From Meconema thalassinum (taxonomy: Eukaryota; Arthropoda; Insecta; Orthoptera; Tettigoniidae): a DNA stretch of 64,000 nucleotides. Each line of letters opens with the position of its first letter. The first letter of the stretch is position 1. The position numbers were made by a program, and so were the translations under genes. Below, one piece after another: positions 11,230 to 21,099 of this stretch. The notes under the pieces are model-generated. The model was not told where the DNA came from. It did no database searches and saw only the letters and a program-made list of their open reading frames with translations. The DNA lies in NCBI GenBank assembly GCA_946902985.2, contig OX336388.2, positions 1,216,416,609 to 1,216,480,608 of the forward strand. Direction: 5' to 3'.

Positions 11230-11715
11230 TGTGTAGAGCGTGCATGAATTAGGAATGAAAAACAGCATTTCAAAAATTGCCAGAGCCTGTATTGATGATT
11301 GGGGGTCGAGCAATTGTTGAGCGTCTCGAGCAGATCAACGATTTGGTCACAGCCGATGCACAGTATCACAACTCGTGCATGAAAAAATTGCACCAAGTAC
11401 TGGAAATATTAAAAAGAGAGGTCCCTATGCAAACGAGATCGAGATTGCAATGCAGTATATTTACTATTATCTCAAGGAGAATTCTGAAGAGTGTCTGTTT
11501 TCTCAGGATAAACTGATGACCCAAATTGAATGCGGTTACCGCCCACACATAGGAATCGTGAAGGCACATCTCTTGAAAAAATACGGTGACTATATTTTGA
11601 TCGCTGTCACTGCCAATAAGGCTCCTGTGGTTTGCTTCCGAAACACAGGGTATAAATTACTGACGGAAGCCTGGTACAATCAAAGAAACGAAAAATTGCT
11701 AGCAAAGTAAAAATT
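11230..11715 (+). pseudogene. Broken copy of an unidentified gene family
   Basis: Two overlapping plus-strand frames (from 11277 and from 11375) look like one protein with a one-base frameshift near 11385. The first gives LEQINDLVTADAQYHNSC and the second KRGPYANEIEIAMQYIYYYL, then CFRNTGYKLLTEAWYN. The combined piece is roughly 130-145 residues. I do not know the function. The composition and the DAQYHNSC and FRNTGYKLL blocks resemble proteins seen in many copies in some arthropod genomes, but no domain name can be given. There is no start or end consistent with an intact gene. Confidence 0.5.
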
Positions 11716-14279
11716 CGGAAAGATCACGTCAAAATCTATAAATATGCCAATTTTCAAAACTCCCGTAAAACTCTGTTTGCAAAACTACCAAACGATTGGA
11801 TTATATAGACAATGGATTGTATTGGAGAACAGCTGTTCATAGTACAATGTCGAATGAGTTTCTCTTGCTGTGGCTATAGACTTTGAGTCTTAATGTTGGT
11901 GGGAAGTTCGAAAATAGGGCTTAACCCCAGTAGTGGAGCTGGCTCACCCAGGTTAATACTGTACCTCTCCTCCATAAGCTTTTCACGACAGAAGCGTGTT
12001 CAGTGGGTGTTAATTCTTGTCTTGGCACCTCTAAAGCAGCACCAGAAATATCAATACATCCTTCAGATTTGCTCCTAGGAGTTCAATCCTCGTCTACAAC
12101 CCCATTGCTACAACAGAGGTCGACTTGGCAGCAACTATTAAAACAGTTTCACAAGTATCGTGCTACAGGCTGTGAACATAACCTCACTCCCATATTCCAT
12201 TACCGGCTAAATGTATGTCATATGTGGCAGACTAAGAACATCCTGTGATGCACCCCACTCCATAACTGTCAACCTCTTTAATAAACTGGATGACTTAAGG
12301 ATCTACTGCTGCTTTGACTTTTGGCTGCTCCTTCATCTTCTTGTCAAGAGATATACCAACATATTTTACAATACTAGTGTATTAATATGGGGTCACTTTA
12401 TAGCTGTACACTTGCACTGATCGATTCTTTCTTTGAACTTGCAAAATTTATCACCTTAAGTAAATATAAAATTACAACAACTTTCATAAAAGCGTTTGGT
12501 CTGTCCTCTTTCAAACTAGCATTGAAAACAATAATAATAATAATCTTTTCAAATGTACACCTCTAGGTAAAAAATTTAAAAAATTAATCTTCTGTAAAAT
12601 ATGGTTCGTTGCAAGCAGTAGATTTTTAAGAAAATTTCCTTGCTTGTTCTATGACGTGCCATCAAAACTTAACGAAACTGTATCTTCTATCTGCTACCTG
12701 CTAACAGCATTACCTCTTGACAGCAAAGGTCAATTGCCTTGGTTCTTTGTACGTCATTCTGCCAAGTTCCATCAACCTGTGAAGGTTATAATGATTGCTG
12801 CACATAATTTTGTGAAGTCTTGCTATGTTGGGTCTTGTGATTTTGTGAAGAATTACAACAAAGAGCAAGCATCAAGTTTAGTGTAAAGCTTGGAAAGTCT
12901 GCTATAAAGACCTTTGATATTATTATTTGTTTTCTAAAAATTCGTATGTTCAATTTATGGACAGTGTATGGAGGAATGGCAAGCTCTATATACACAAATG
13001 CGTCGAGAGACCTTCGACAATGGTGCTTTAGATCAAACACATCTTTTTGAGCTGCATTTCTGATTTCAAAATTACTGAAAATCACTGGAGGATGATGTGA
13101 AGTCTCGAAAACTTCACCTGTGCCATGACTTCCAAAATGTTGACAGAATCATATGACTTTTTATAACCGTCGTATTATTATCCAAGAAGTTGCAGACACC
13201 TTTGGGATATCAGTTATACCCTGAACTCATAACATTTCACACGTTGACACTTTCGTGTAATATTGGCTACAATGCGCTAGCGAGCACTGAGGCATTGTCG
13301 CAACGACCACTATACACTAACAGCTGACCAGTTCATTCTGAGTTTGCTATTCCACTCCATAAATTCACATTTTAATTATGTTCTGATTTGCTCATTTTGT
13401 TCTTTCCTCTCAAAAGCGGTGACTAGTATATTTATATGGGCCGGTCATTCGTGGTCGTAAGCTTGTGAGAATTCTTCTTAGAGGCCAAGTAGAAAACTGA
13501 GACCACTGAATATGCACATGTGGTGCAGAGGACACATTGTGTACTTTATTTGCATTGAACACAAAGGCATGAAGGCTCACTGTGCGTGGAGACACCACTG
13601 TGCATGTAATATGAACCGCCCACTTATAAGTGCCTACCACATTACAAGCAGTCATGCTAATATAACTGATATGTCTACAATGCATCCTGCGCACTAACTT
13701 TGACATCCAACTATTGGAGTATATTTGGAGTTGGTGTTGAAATGAAGAAGTCATTTTAAAAATGGCCAATAGTTTAAGTTGAACCCTCGAAGTCCATGAA
13801 TAATGGCTCGAGATGTTCATTTTTTTGTTGACTCGCAGTAGAAACACATAATGCCTTTAGGCTCCCCAGAGTTAATATATTGGTCCATGAAGACAATTGG
13901 CACTTTTTAAACATAAGTTTAAATTGCAAAATCTTGTTGTATCACCACTTTCAACGTTCTTAATTTCATTAAAGCTATGCATTTTATTCGCAAATAGATT
14001 TTGCTTTCCGTCATCAATACATGACAATACTCTCACTCAGTATAACAAATTTCGTGCTTACCAAAACATCGCGATATCTGCTCACCAAATAATATTTTGT
14101 ACTTACTCTCTCCCACTACTCACACCCGGTGAAAGATCACGATACCTACTCTCACCGAATACTTGCATTTGTCAAAACATTGTATCTGCTCGTCCAAGCA
14201 TTGCAATGCCTACTCACGCTCATAAAAATGTTGACTAGTGCCCTAATGCCGGAAGTACAGTCCAAAATTAGAAAACATA
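11716..14279. other. Non-coding stretch, nothing assigned
   Basis: Only short, overlapping open frames on both strands with no recognised motif. A short AAT-repeat run lies near 12530. It may hold further FPGS exons or old repeats that could not be identified by eye. Confidence 0.5.
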
Positions 14280-14725
14280 CAGTGGAATCTCGTTAGCATG
14301 TTCTCGGTTACTACGTTTTCCCGTTTAACGCGATGATTTTCTCAAGTCCCAGTCCCAATCCTACTAAATACATGTTGATATATCCCCTTAATACGTTTTC
14401 TATTCCCGCTTACAACGATCAAATTTCCGTTGTACTATTTGTTAGAGAACAGGATTTTATTCTTATTTCATTATAAAATTCGGCATCTGGAAAACATGAT
14501 GCGATATTGCTTCCTATTCTCTGATAGTTATTGACAGCGTAGATGATTTTAGAGTGTTTTGACGGTGTAGTAGTAGCTTGAGCTATGACGCAACACAGAA
14601 GATTGCTGACGTGTCTCCCCCTCCCTTTGTTTATTTCTCTCGTAGCTGCATTGTCTTCTTGTTCTTTTCTCAGAGTTTGCAAAGAATTATGATGAGTTAC
14701 AACCTATTTAAATGAGTGTTTCATA

Positions 14726-14962
14726 ATGGATAAGAAGAAAGTACGGCAGATAACAAATGATGAGAAGTTGAAATACATTCGAGACGTGGACTGTAATCAT
14801 CACATGAAGCGTGTGAATATAGCGCAAAAGTGGAACATTCCTCCGTCTACACTGAACATGATTCTCGGCAAAAGTAAGGAAATCGAACGTGCATTTAAAG
14901 AAGGGGTGAGCGGCAAAAGGAAACTTGTGCGAGAGGGACAGTTTCCTGAACAGCAGAAAAGG
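14726..14962 (+). pseudogene. Tigger transposase, first helix-turn-helix
   Basis: The start MDKKKVRQITNDEKLKYI and the following segment with NIAQKWNIPPSTLNMIL form a CENP-B/pogo-type N-terminal helix-turn-helix that recognises the element's terminal repeats. The ATG at 14726 is the likely original start. The frame is cut near 14962 where a LINE fragment was inserted. The protein resumes near 15715. Confidence 0.85.
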
Positions 14963-15714
14963 GACAATATTTGATTATAAATTAGGAAACAAAATAATTC
15001 CACGAGTGGAGTCATGCTGCTATCTCGGGATTGCCAAAATAAAAGGTTACACTGGGGTAAGCACGTTGAGAGCATTGCTAATAAAGCGCAAAAGTCCTTA
15101 TATTTCGTTATGAGAAACGTGAAGGGCAGCAGTATTCAGGCCAAAGAATTGGCTTACCAATTTTGGAATACGCTACGAGTGTGTGGGAGCCCTACCAATC
15201 AACTCTAACGAACAAATTGGAGATTGTGCAAAGGAAAGCTGCAAGATTCATACTTGGCAAATTCTCCCAAACTGACAGTGTCTCTGACATGTTCAAGTCA
15301 TTGGGTTGGAAATCCCTACACAGCAGAAGACACAAAAGACTCCAGGAGGTATACAAAGCATACACAGGGGAGCCGGCCTGGAATGAATTGCGAAACAGAA
15401 TGCAAGAGCCAGATAAATGGGTAGGAAAGATCATGCATACAAGATAAGGCCCAAAATTCAAAAAAACAAATTTAGTTAAGAATTCTTTTATAAACAAGGG
15501 ACTTATTCAAACATGGAATGAGTTAACTGAAGAAGTCTTAGCACCTTTTCCTAGCAGTTTAAAAGTTTTCAAGAAGAAATTAAATGTTGCATTTAGGGAA
15601 CACAGAGACATTATGGAGAGAAATTGAGATATACAGCTTGTAAATATCTTGTTACCACCAGGTTTTGCCTAGCTGTAACAGTACCTATTAATAAATAAAT
15701 AAATAAACTAGAAA
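14963..15714 (+). mobile_element. 5'-truncated LINE fragment inside the Tigger element
   Basis: Plus-strand frames encode the end of a non-LTR reverse transcriptase: SCCYLGI, HWGKHVESIANKAQKSLYF, then TLTNKLEIVQRKAARFILG. This is the C-terminal region common in Jockey/CR1-like elements. There are at least two frameshifts. It ends in a (TAAA)n tail near 15690-15710. The Tigger protein resumes on the far side. A short imperfect duplication around AGAAAAG/AGAAAG may mark the target site. Confidence 0.8.
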
Positions 15715-16418
15715 GCACGTTATTGAAGTGGCTCAAGCAAGCTAGTGCTTCAAACATACCAATCGACAGAACCATAGTTCGAGCACAGGCCTGTAATTTA
15801 GCAACGCAGATGGGCATCACTGATTTTAAAGCTTCGAATGGGTGGATCGAGAGAGTCAAGAATCGGCATCAGCTGGTGTACATATGTGTGCGAGATGAGA
15901 CTGCTAGCGTAAATACAGATACAGTAGAAGCGTGGAAAAGTACGACACTTCCTCAGCTTCTCGAAAAGTACAGTCTTCTGATGTATTCAACGCGGACGAA
16001 ACAGGCTGTTTTTTTACCTCTTACCTGACAAAACCCTGGCATTTAAAGGAGTAAAATGTCATGGAGGAAAGTTGAATAAAAAGAGACTGACATTCCTGTT
16101 GAGCTGCAATGAGAGTGGAACGGAGAAGTTGGTTCCACTGGTAATGGGAGAAGCGTGGACTCCACGCTGCTTTAAAAATGTGCAAACATTTTCTTGCAAG
16201 TACACATCCAACGCAAACACCTGGCTAACAACAATATTTGAACAATATTTACACAGGCTGGATGCAAAAATGAGTGCTCAGAACAGGAAAATCTTGTTGT
16301 TCGTTGACCAATGTGCAGCACATCCCACTGACACGGCTTATCTACAGAACATGAAAATTGTTTTTTTCCTGGCTAACTGCACTAGTCACCTGCAGCCGCT
16401 GGATCAGGGCATTATCAG
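15715..16418 (+). pseudogene. Tigger transposase, second HTH and DDE domain
   Basis: Translation resumes with STLLKWLKQA and a CENP-B-type second DNA-binding helix region (ASNGWIERVKNRHQ). A frameshift near 15980 precedes the NADETGCFF block, the first catalytic aspartate. Frame 16072-16418 gives LTFLLSCNESGTEKL, then ILLFVDQCAAHP (second aspartate) and LQPLDQGII (third acidic position). These match the Tigger branch of pogo transposases. The domain is broken by the hAT insertion at 16419, by the LINE upstream and by the frameshift, so it is not functional. Tigger transposase would cut and paste the element at TA sites. Confidence 0.9.
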
Positions 16419-17239
16419 TAGGGCTTGGATTGTTTATGAAAATAAATATTTTAAGCATTTTTTCTATAAATACATAAATTACTGCTTTCCACATATTAGC
16501 ACATAAAAATACATAATATTTACATTTTTTTGTTAAATCAGTATGCTAGATCTTTCAGTTTATTGCATTTTTGTTCTATGTTACTTCAAGGGGGAAGACC
16601 AATCTTCATGCAGAGCGTATGTCAGCTTGCAACTGTGTTATTCTTAACTTGCTGCCCCGTGTCACTCACTGTGGAAGCCGGGGATTTCCTTGTCCATAGC
16701 CATATTGCACCACGTGCTAGACCTTCACCTCCCCCCAGCTACCTGGAACCGTGTCACATGCAGTTCGTTTCTACCACTGTGAAGTGTAAGGCAGTTCTAC
16801 GATGCCTCAAGTAAAAGCAACTACAAGTTATCGTCTGCAGCAGTATGTTGCAGAATTTAAAGATAATTTTACTTCTGATGGGGACGTTCTGTTCTGCCAA
16901 TCATGTGGGAAAGCGATCAAGGCTGAACAGCGATCTCAAGTTACACAACACCTCAAGAGCAAGAAACATATTGCCGCAGTTTCATGCCTTCCGATGAAGT
17001 GTTTTGTGATAATCGTTGGTCATTTCTGATGGACAACGTGAAGATGTATCTCGTTGTGTAGCCTATTTTAACTCTCCAGGTCAGTGAGGCATAGCATTCG
17101 TGAGTGCTGCATATTGTTTATATTCACATTAATATACTAAATTTTAATTAAATATTTTTACTTTTTAGTCACATATTTCAGGTATTTTTAATACAGAAAA
17201 AAAAAAACTCATTTTTAGCACCCAAAAATCCGAGCCCTA
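16419..17239 (+). mobile_element. Short hAT-like element nested in Tigger
   Basis: The ends TAGGGCTTGG and CCGAGCCCTA form imperfect inverted repeats. They are flanked by 8-bp duplications (ATTATCAG at 16411-16418, ATAATCAG at 17240-17247, one mismatch), the hAT hallmark. Removing it rejoins the Tigger frame at DQGII. The 821-bp element has no transposase catalytic domain but contains a zinc-finger reading frame. Confidence 0.88.
16802..17029 (+). CDS. BED-like zinc-finger fragment in the hAT element
   Basis: The 75-residue frame starts MPQVKATTSYRLQQYVAEF and contains VLFCQSCGKAIKAEQRSQ followed by HLKSKKHI. This is a C-x2-C...H-x5-H pattern like the BED-type fingers at the N-terminus of hAT transposases and of the CGGBP1 family. 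It would bind DNA at the transposon ends. The catalytic and dimerisation domains are absent, so this is the N-terminal remnant of a deleted transposase. It may also be a stand-alone finger. Expression is unknown. Confidence 0.6.
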   Translation: MPQVKATTSYRLQQYVAEFKDNFTSDGDVLFCQSCGKAIKAEQRSQVTQHLKSKKHIAAVSCLPMKCFVIIVGHF

Positions 17240-17247
17240 ATAATCAG

Positions 17248-17880
17248 ATGCATGAAACAAAAATACAGGAAGCAGCTAGCTCAGAAGCGGTTGGCATCAC
17301 TTCAAACCACTACGAGGAAAATAACTGTACTGGAAGCAATGCATTTTGTAAAATCTGCCTGAGATTCAGTTGAACCAAACACCATCAAGCATAGTTTTAA
17401 CACGGCTGGTTTCTGTCGTGTTGTTGCAGATGACGTCACGCCTGTTGACGGAAACCCTGCGACGACCGATGAATGGCGACAGGTAGCAGGGGAAGACGAC
17501 AACGTAAGCTTCAATGCTTATATAGACTGTGATGACAGTGTTGTGGTATGTCAGTCTATGATGATTGATGACATTCTTGAGCAGCAGACAGCAGATAAAA
17601 GACAGGAAGAAATTGAATAAGAGGACAAACCAGAACCCACACCAGTGCCTACACTTTCAAAAGCTCAAGAAGCAATGGACACAGTGGGATCATATGTCAC
17701 AAGCTTTGTTGATGATGATGATGATGACATGGCTGTAATGACGAAGATGGATTCAGTACTATGTAAACTTGGACAAAAGAAAAGAAGTCAACTCTGGATA
17801 GGTTTTTCAAAGCTGTGTAATGTGCAATATTTATTTTGGAATATGTTAGTATGCTGTGTAATGTGTGATGGTTGGATTAT
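17248..17880 (+). pseudogene. Tigger transposase C-terminal region
   Basis: After the hAT element the Tigger frame continues (KQKYRKQLAQ, then ITVLEAMHFV, NTIKHSFNTAGF), as in other Tigger proteins after the DDE domain. A stop at about 17359 and another near 17620 interrupt it. An acidic stretch (DDDDDD near 17710-17728) and a final helical segment follow. This confirms that the two flanks belong to one transposase. Confidence 0.75.
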
Positions 17881-18233
17881 ATTATACTGTAGTGTCGAGG
17901 TACAGTAATTCATTTTTATGTTATTTATTCCCTGTGTATGTAACTGATAACCTATGTTTATGTTGAGACTGTAGTAGTGCATGTTATCACTTAATAAGGT
18001 CAGCGATTTAACGTGCACGTCTATGCCACGATCTTCCTTATACGTTATAAATACAGTACGGCGTTTTTCAGTAGTACGCTTTCCCGCATTTGACGTCCAA
18101 ATTTTTCAGTCCCTTGAAAAACGTACTAACGAGATTCCACTGTATACAGTACAAATAGCAAATGAATTGCTTGCTGTGCCTCATCATTTGTACATTGGCG
18201 ATTAGCCATTTGCTGAACACCCTGGGTCCTCAC

Positions 18234-18507
18234 CTTCCATTGATGCTTGATGATACTTGCTGGAACCATGAGGCACATGTTTCCATGCTCTCTACAGTGT
18301 GAGCTCCATCCAGGAAATAAAGAACCGACTCCTTCTGAATGACCTGTGTACGTCCAGGCCATGTACATGTTTTAAGTCCCTGCATGGCACTTAACCCAAT
18401 TGAAAAGCCAGGAGCTGTTGGGACAGACACACAGCCATTTCGTGTAGCCAATTCTGGTGTATACGTTGGCTCTAGAATACAATCCATGCAGTTCATTAAT
18501 TTATGCA
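18234..18507 (-). CDS. FPGS: Folylpolyglutamate synthase exon (ligase C-terminal half)
   Basis: Minus-strand translation contains GLKTCTWPGRTQVIQ and YFLDGAHTVESMETC. These match the conserved WPGRTQV and LDGAHT blocks of FPGS, the enzyme that adds glutamates to folates so they are kept in the cell and mitochondria. The upstream PTAPGFSIGLSAMQGLK aligns in length with the corresponding vertebrate segment. The donor is AAG|GTGAGG at 18233. The acceptor is taken as TTGTAG| at 18508, which gives a phase that fits the exon before it. Downstream exons encoding the protein's end were not found. Open reading continues past the donor only to a stop at 18230. Confidence 0.9.
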
Positions 18508-18576
18508 CTACAAATCCATATGCTAGCTTTATTCTTGTAATTGACCATGATTTATCAATTTATTTCTCATACAAAC

Positions 18577-18718
18577 CCAGTCTCCTCTGCATCCATGCAT
18601 TGGCCAGCTGCAATGCAAGTGAAGCATTGAGTGCCTGGACAGATGAGGATAATTGCAGTTTTGCCACATTTTTATCCCAAGTGTATGCTTCTAGAGGTGG
18701 TGCCATCAATAATGGACA
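18577..18718 (-). CDS. FPGS: Folylpolyglutamate synthase exon (middle)
   Basis: The exon translates as CPLLMAPPLEAYTW, then NASLALQLANAWMQ. In FPGS the same order follows the ATP-grasp-like core (a CPLY..P.LEA block, then the N.ALALQLA helix). The acceptor TTTTAG| lies at 18719. The donor G|GTTTGT at 18576 leaves phase 1, which fits the next exon's two-base start. An alternative donor GTATGA four bases further on would break phase. The intron to the next exon would be only 69 bp. The preceding exon is 17.65 kb away at 36369. Confidence 0.88.
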
Positions 18719-19447
18719 CTAAAACAACCAAAATTACCTGTTAAATAAACAAATCAAAGGTCAATTATAATCTCCATTTAGTAACTAATCGATACCAGAC
18801 AAGTCTTTTCAGGAGATTTGCTACCGTACACAAAATACCTAGGGTGCCAATTTGAGATTAGTGATGTTTTCTTAAAAATAAATCTATATTACTTCCTAAA
18901 GACCGCCGTGGTGACAAGTTGTTTTGTCAAATATTTTTTTCATTTTCAATTCAGAATAAGTAATCTTTCCTATCTTCTATTTCATAGTAGGAAAACAAAT
19001 ATTCCTTCCTTTTCTTACGTTAGCAATAGCAGTGCTATTATGATGGAAAAGACTGAAACCCTTCCAAATGACAAGAACCATAAGAAATTTGCTAGAACTA
19101 TAAACATAGACAGATTATCAACCCTAATATTTATGAAAAAAATCATGTCCAAGACAGTTTGAATGCACTGCAAAACGTTTAGACCATCCAAAAGAAGTTA
19201 AATTCTTGAAGAAGGGAATAAATATAACACTACTGCTACATGCTAGAGTGGTTCATTGGCTTGTCACCTACAAGAACATAGGTATTGGAAGGAAGTTTGT
19301 AGTTTAACGTGACCGTTATTCTCACGATCATGAGCCATGGACAAGAGTATTGGATCGGTGTAGAAGTTCATAGTGCTTTGTAACTTTTGTAATCAACATG
19401 TCTTTATTCATGTACAGTACCGGTACAATACAATGTACAATGTACAA

Positions 19448-19890
19448 GCACAGTTGATTCGATTCCCAGCTCCGTTTAGGGATTTTAGAAATTAATGCAA
19501 TATAATTGTGAATTAACAATTACAGTGCATTAATTAATTTGTCAATATGGACCAGCTCCGTTTAGGGATTTTAGAAATTAATGCAATATAATTGTGAATT
19601 AACAATTACAGTGCTTTAATTAATTTGTCAATATGGACCAGATATTGGATGCAAGTAATCCCAGAATTTTAGAAACTGACGTGAGGGCTGGAACGGGGTC
19701 ACTCAGTCTCGTGAGGACAATTGAGTAGCTGCCTGACAGTGAGGCAGCCCCCCAGTCACAAAAAACAGATTAATGGCCGAGGGAACCTGATGCGCTGACC
19801 ATGCCTCACCCCAATTTCTGTAGGCCAAATGACTGGGCAGCGGTTGCTTGGTAGGCCTAGGTTTTCATGGGCTGTAGTGCTACGGGGTTT
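19448..19890 (+). mobile_element. Diverged tRNA-derived SINE (family C), internally expanded
   Basis: A box-B-like GATTCGATTCCCAGCTCCG begins it. The body (GACGTGAGGGCTGGAACGGG onward to GGGCTGTAGTGC) matches the family C copies at 23312-23637 and 33655-33975. The front half is expanded by an 86-bp direct duplication. Confidence 0.75.
19466..19637 (+). repeat. 86-bp tandem duplication
   Basis: 19466-19551 and 19552-19637 are nearly identical; one A/T difference was seen. The unit contains part of the family C SINE plus an AT-rich stretch. Confidence 0.9.
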
Positions 19891-20004
19891 ATGCATAGGC
19901 CTCAATCAAATAGATGTCAAGAACAAAGTCTGCAGCATATCAGAAATGACCCATTCACCTTAAAATTGTCCACTGGAAAGTTTCTGGTAACACACATATT
20001 ATGA

Positions 20005-20591
20005 AAAAGATGGTATATTGGCTCTCACGGACAATGAATTAAAACTCAGCAATTCTTCTAGGTTTGTGCCGTGTCTTGTGTGGGGTTTCGCCTAGGACAC
20101 CAAGGGCTCTTGGTGTCCCCGCCCAGACCCCCACTGGAGTAGCGAACTGCGCGCGACCTCCCTCTATATAAGGTGCAACTGCACCTCTTGACTGCGAGAA
20201 CTAAAAGCCCAAGCAGCCTCAACCTCCCTATGAAGGCTTCCAAAAAGAAGGTATATTGGCTTTCACGGCCAGAGAATTAAAACTCAGCAATTCTTCTAGG
20301 TTTGTGCCGTGTATTGTGTGGGGTTTCGCCTAGGACACCAAGCTGGCTCATCGGCGGGCTCTTGGTGTCCCCGCCCGGACCCCCACTGGAGTAGCGAACT
20401 GCGTGCTACCTCCCTTTATATAAGGTGCAACTGCACCTCTTGACTGCAAGAACTAAAAACCCAAGCAGCCACAACCTCCCTATGAAGGCTTCCAAAATCA
20501 TGGTATATTGGCTTTCACGGCCAGCTTGGTGTCCTAGGCGAAACCCCACTCAAGACACGGCACAAACCTAGAAGAATTGCTGAGTTTTTTA
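20005..20591. mobile_element. Hammerhead-bearing repeat element, two direct units plus inverted fragment
   Basis: Flanked by a 13-bp duplication ACACATATTATGA (19992-20004 and 20592-20604). Two direct units of about 240-250 bp (20005-20250 and 20250-20500) are followed by an inverted partial unit (about 20520-20591). The unit contains a TATA-like TATATAAGG motif and, on the minus strand of the second unit, a near-complete hammerhead core. The first unit has a 14-bp deletion removing that core. In all copies the ribozyme sense strand points outward. It resembles animal retrozymes. No protein-coding capacity. Confidence 0.8.
20318..20386 (-). ncRNA. Type III hammerhead ribozyme, one core base changed
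   Basis: Read on the minus strand: stem III strand GTGGGGG (20380-20386), cleavage triplet ending GUC, stem I CGGGC (20373-20377) pairing with GCCCG (20355-20359), core CCGATGA (20348-20354), stem II GCC/GGC, GAAA (20324-20327), and stem III strand CCCCAC (20318-20323). The consensus core is CUGANGA, so this copy has C in place of the invariant U4 and is probably weak or inactive. All other core positions and the three stems are present. Confidence 0.75.
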
Positions 20592-21099
20592 ACACATATT
20601 ATGATTTATTTCTAGCGGCACTCCTTACTTGGCGCGGCATCAAATTAATTTAATCATAATTTACAAGAGGACAATCGAAAAAAAGAAAACAAATTAATTC
20701 AAAAGAACAAGAATGTTTCACATAATACTTGGAGTATCTTTACCTTGTTATCTCTCGACACGTGCCCATACTTAAACTGTCAGTACTGAACTTACAGCTA
20801 TTTGTCATGTTATTTTCATTTATATTACCCAAGTCACTACTTTCACTCAAAGATAAAACAATCTTCTACATCACTACTACACTCATCACTTCCACTACCA
20901 CTGTTTACTAGTAAATTCATATTTCTAGCATCATGAATAACTAAATGGATGTTTAATTATATAAGTCAATACGGAACGACAGAGTGAAGAAAGTAGTGAA
21001 AGAAAGAAATATGCTGAAAAGGAAATTAGACTGTGAAAAACAGAAAACAGACAGTAGTCGCAATGAAGCAGAAATTTAACATCTTGCACAGAATTACAG

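Larger units (their letters stand above)
14280..18142 (+). mobile_element. Tigger/pogo DNA transposon with two nested insertions
   Basis: The ends are inverted copies (CAGTGGAATCTCGTTAG at 14280 and its complement ending at 18142) flanked by TA dinucleotides, the usual pogo target. Inside, in order, are the transposase N-terminal DNA-binding region (14726-), a LINE fragment (about 14963-15714), the rest of the DNA-binding region and the DDE domain, a hAT element (16419-17239), then the transposase C-terminus. It lies downstream of the last visible FPGS exon, presumably in the next intron. Confidence 0.92.

Noticed and set aside
13410..13847. 145-codon minus-strand open frame
   Set aside because: No recognisable domain, low-complexity translation and overlap with other short frames.
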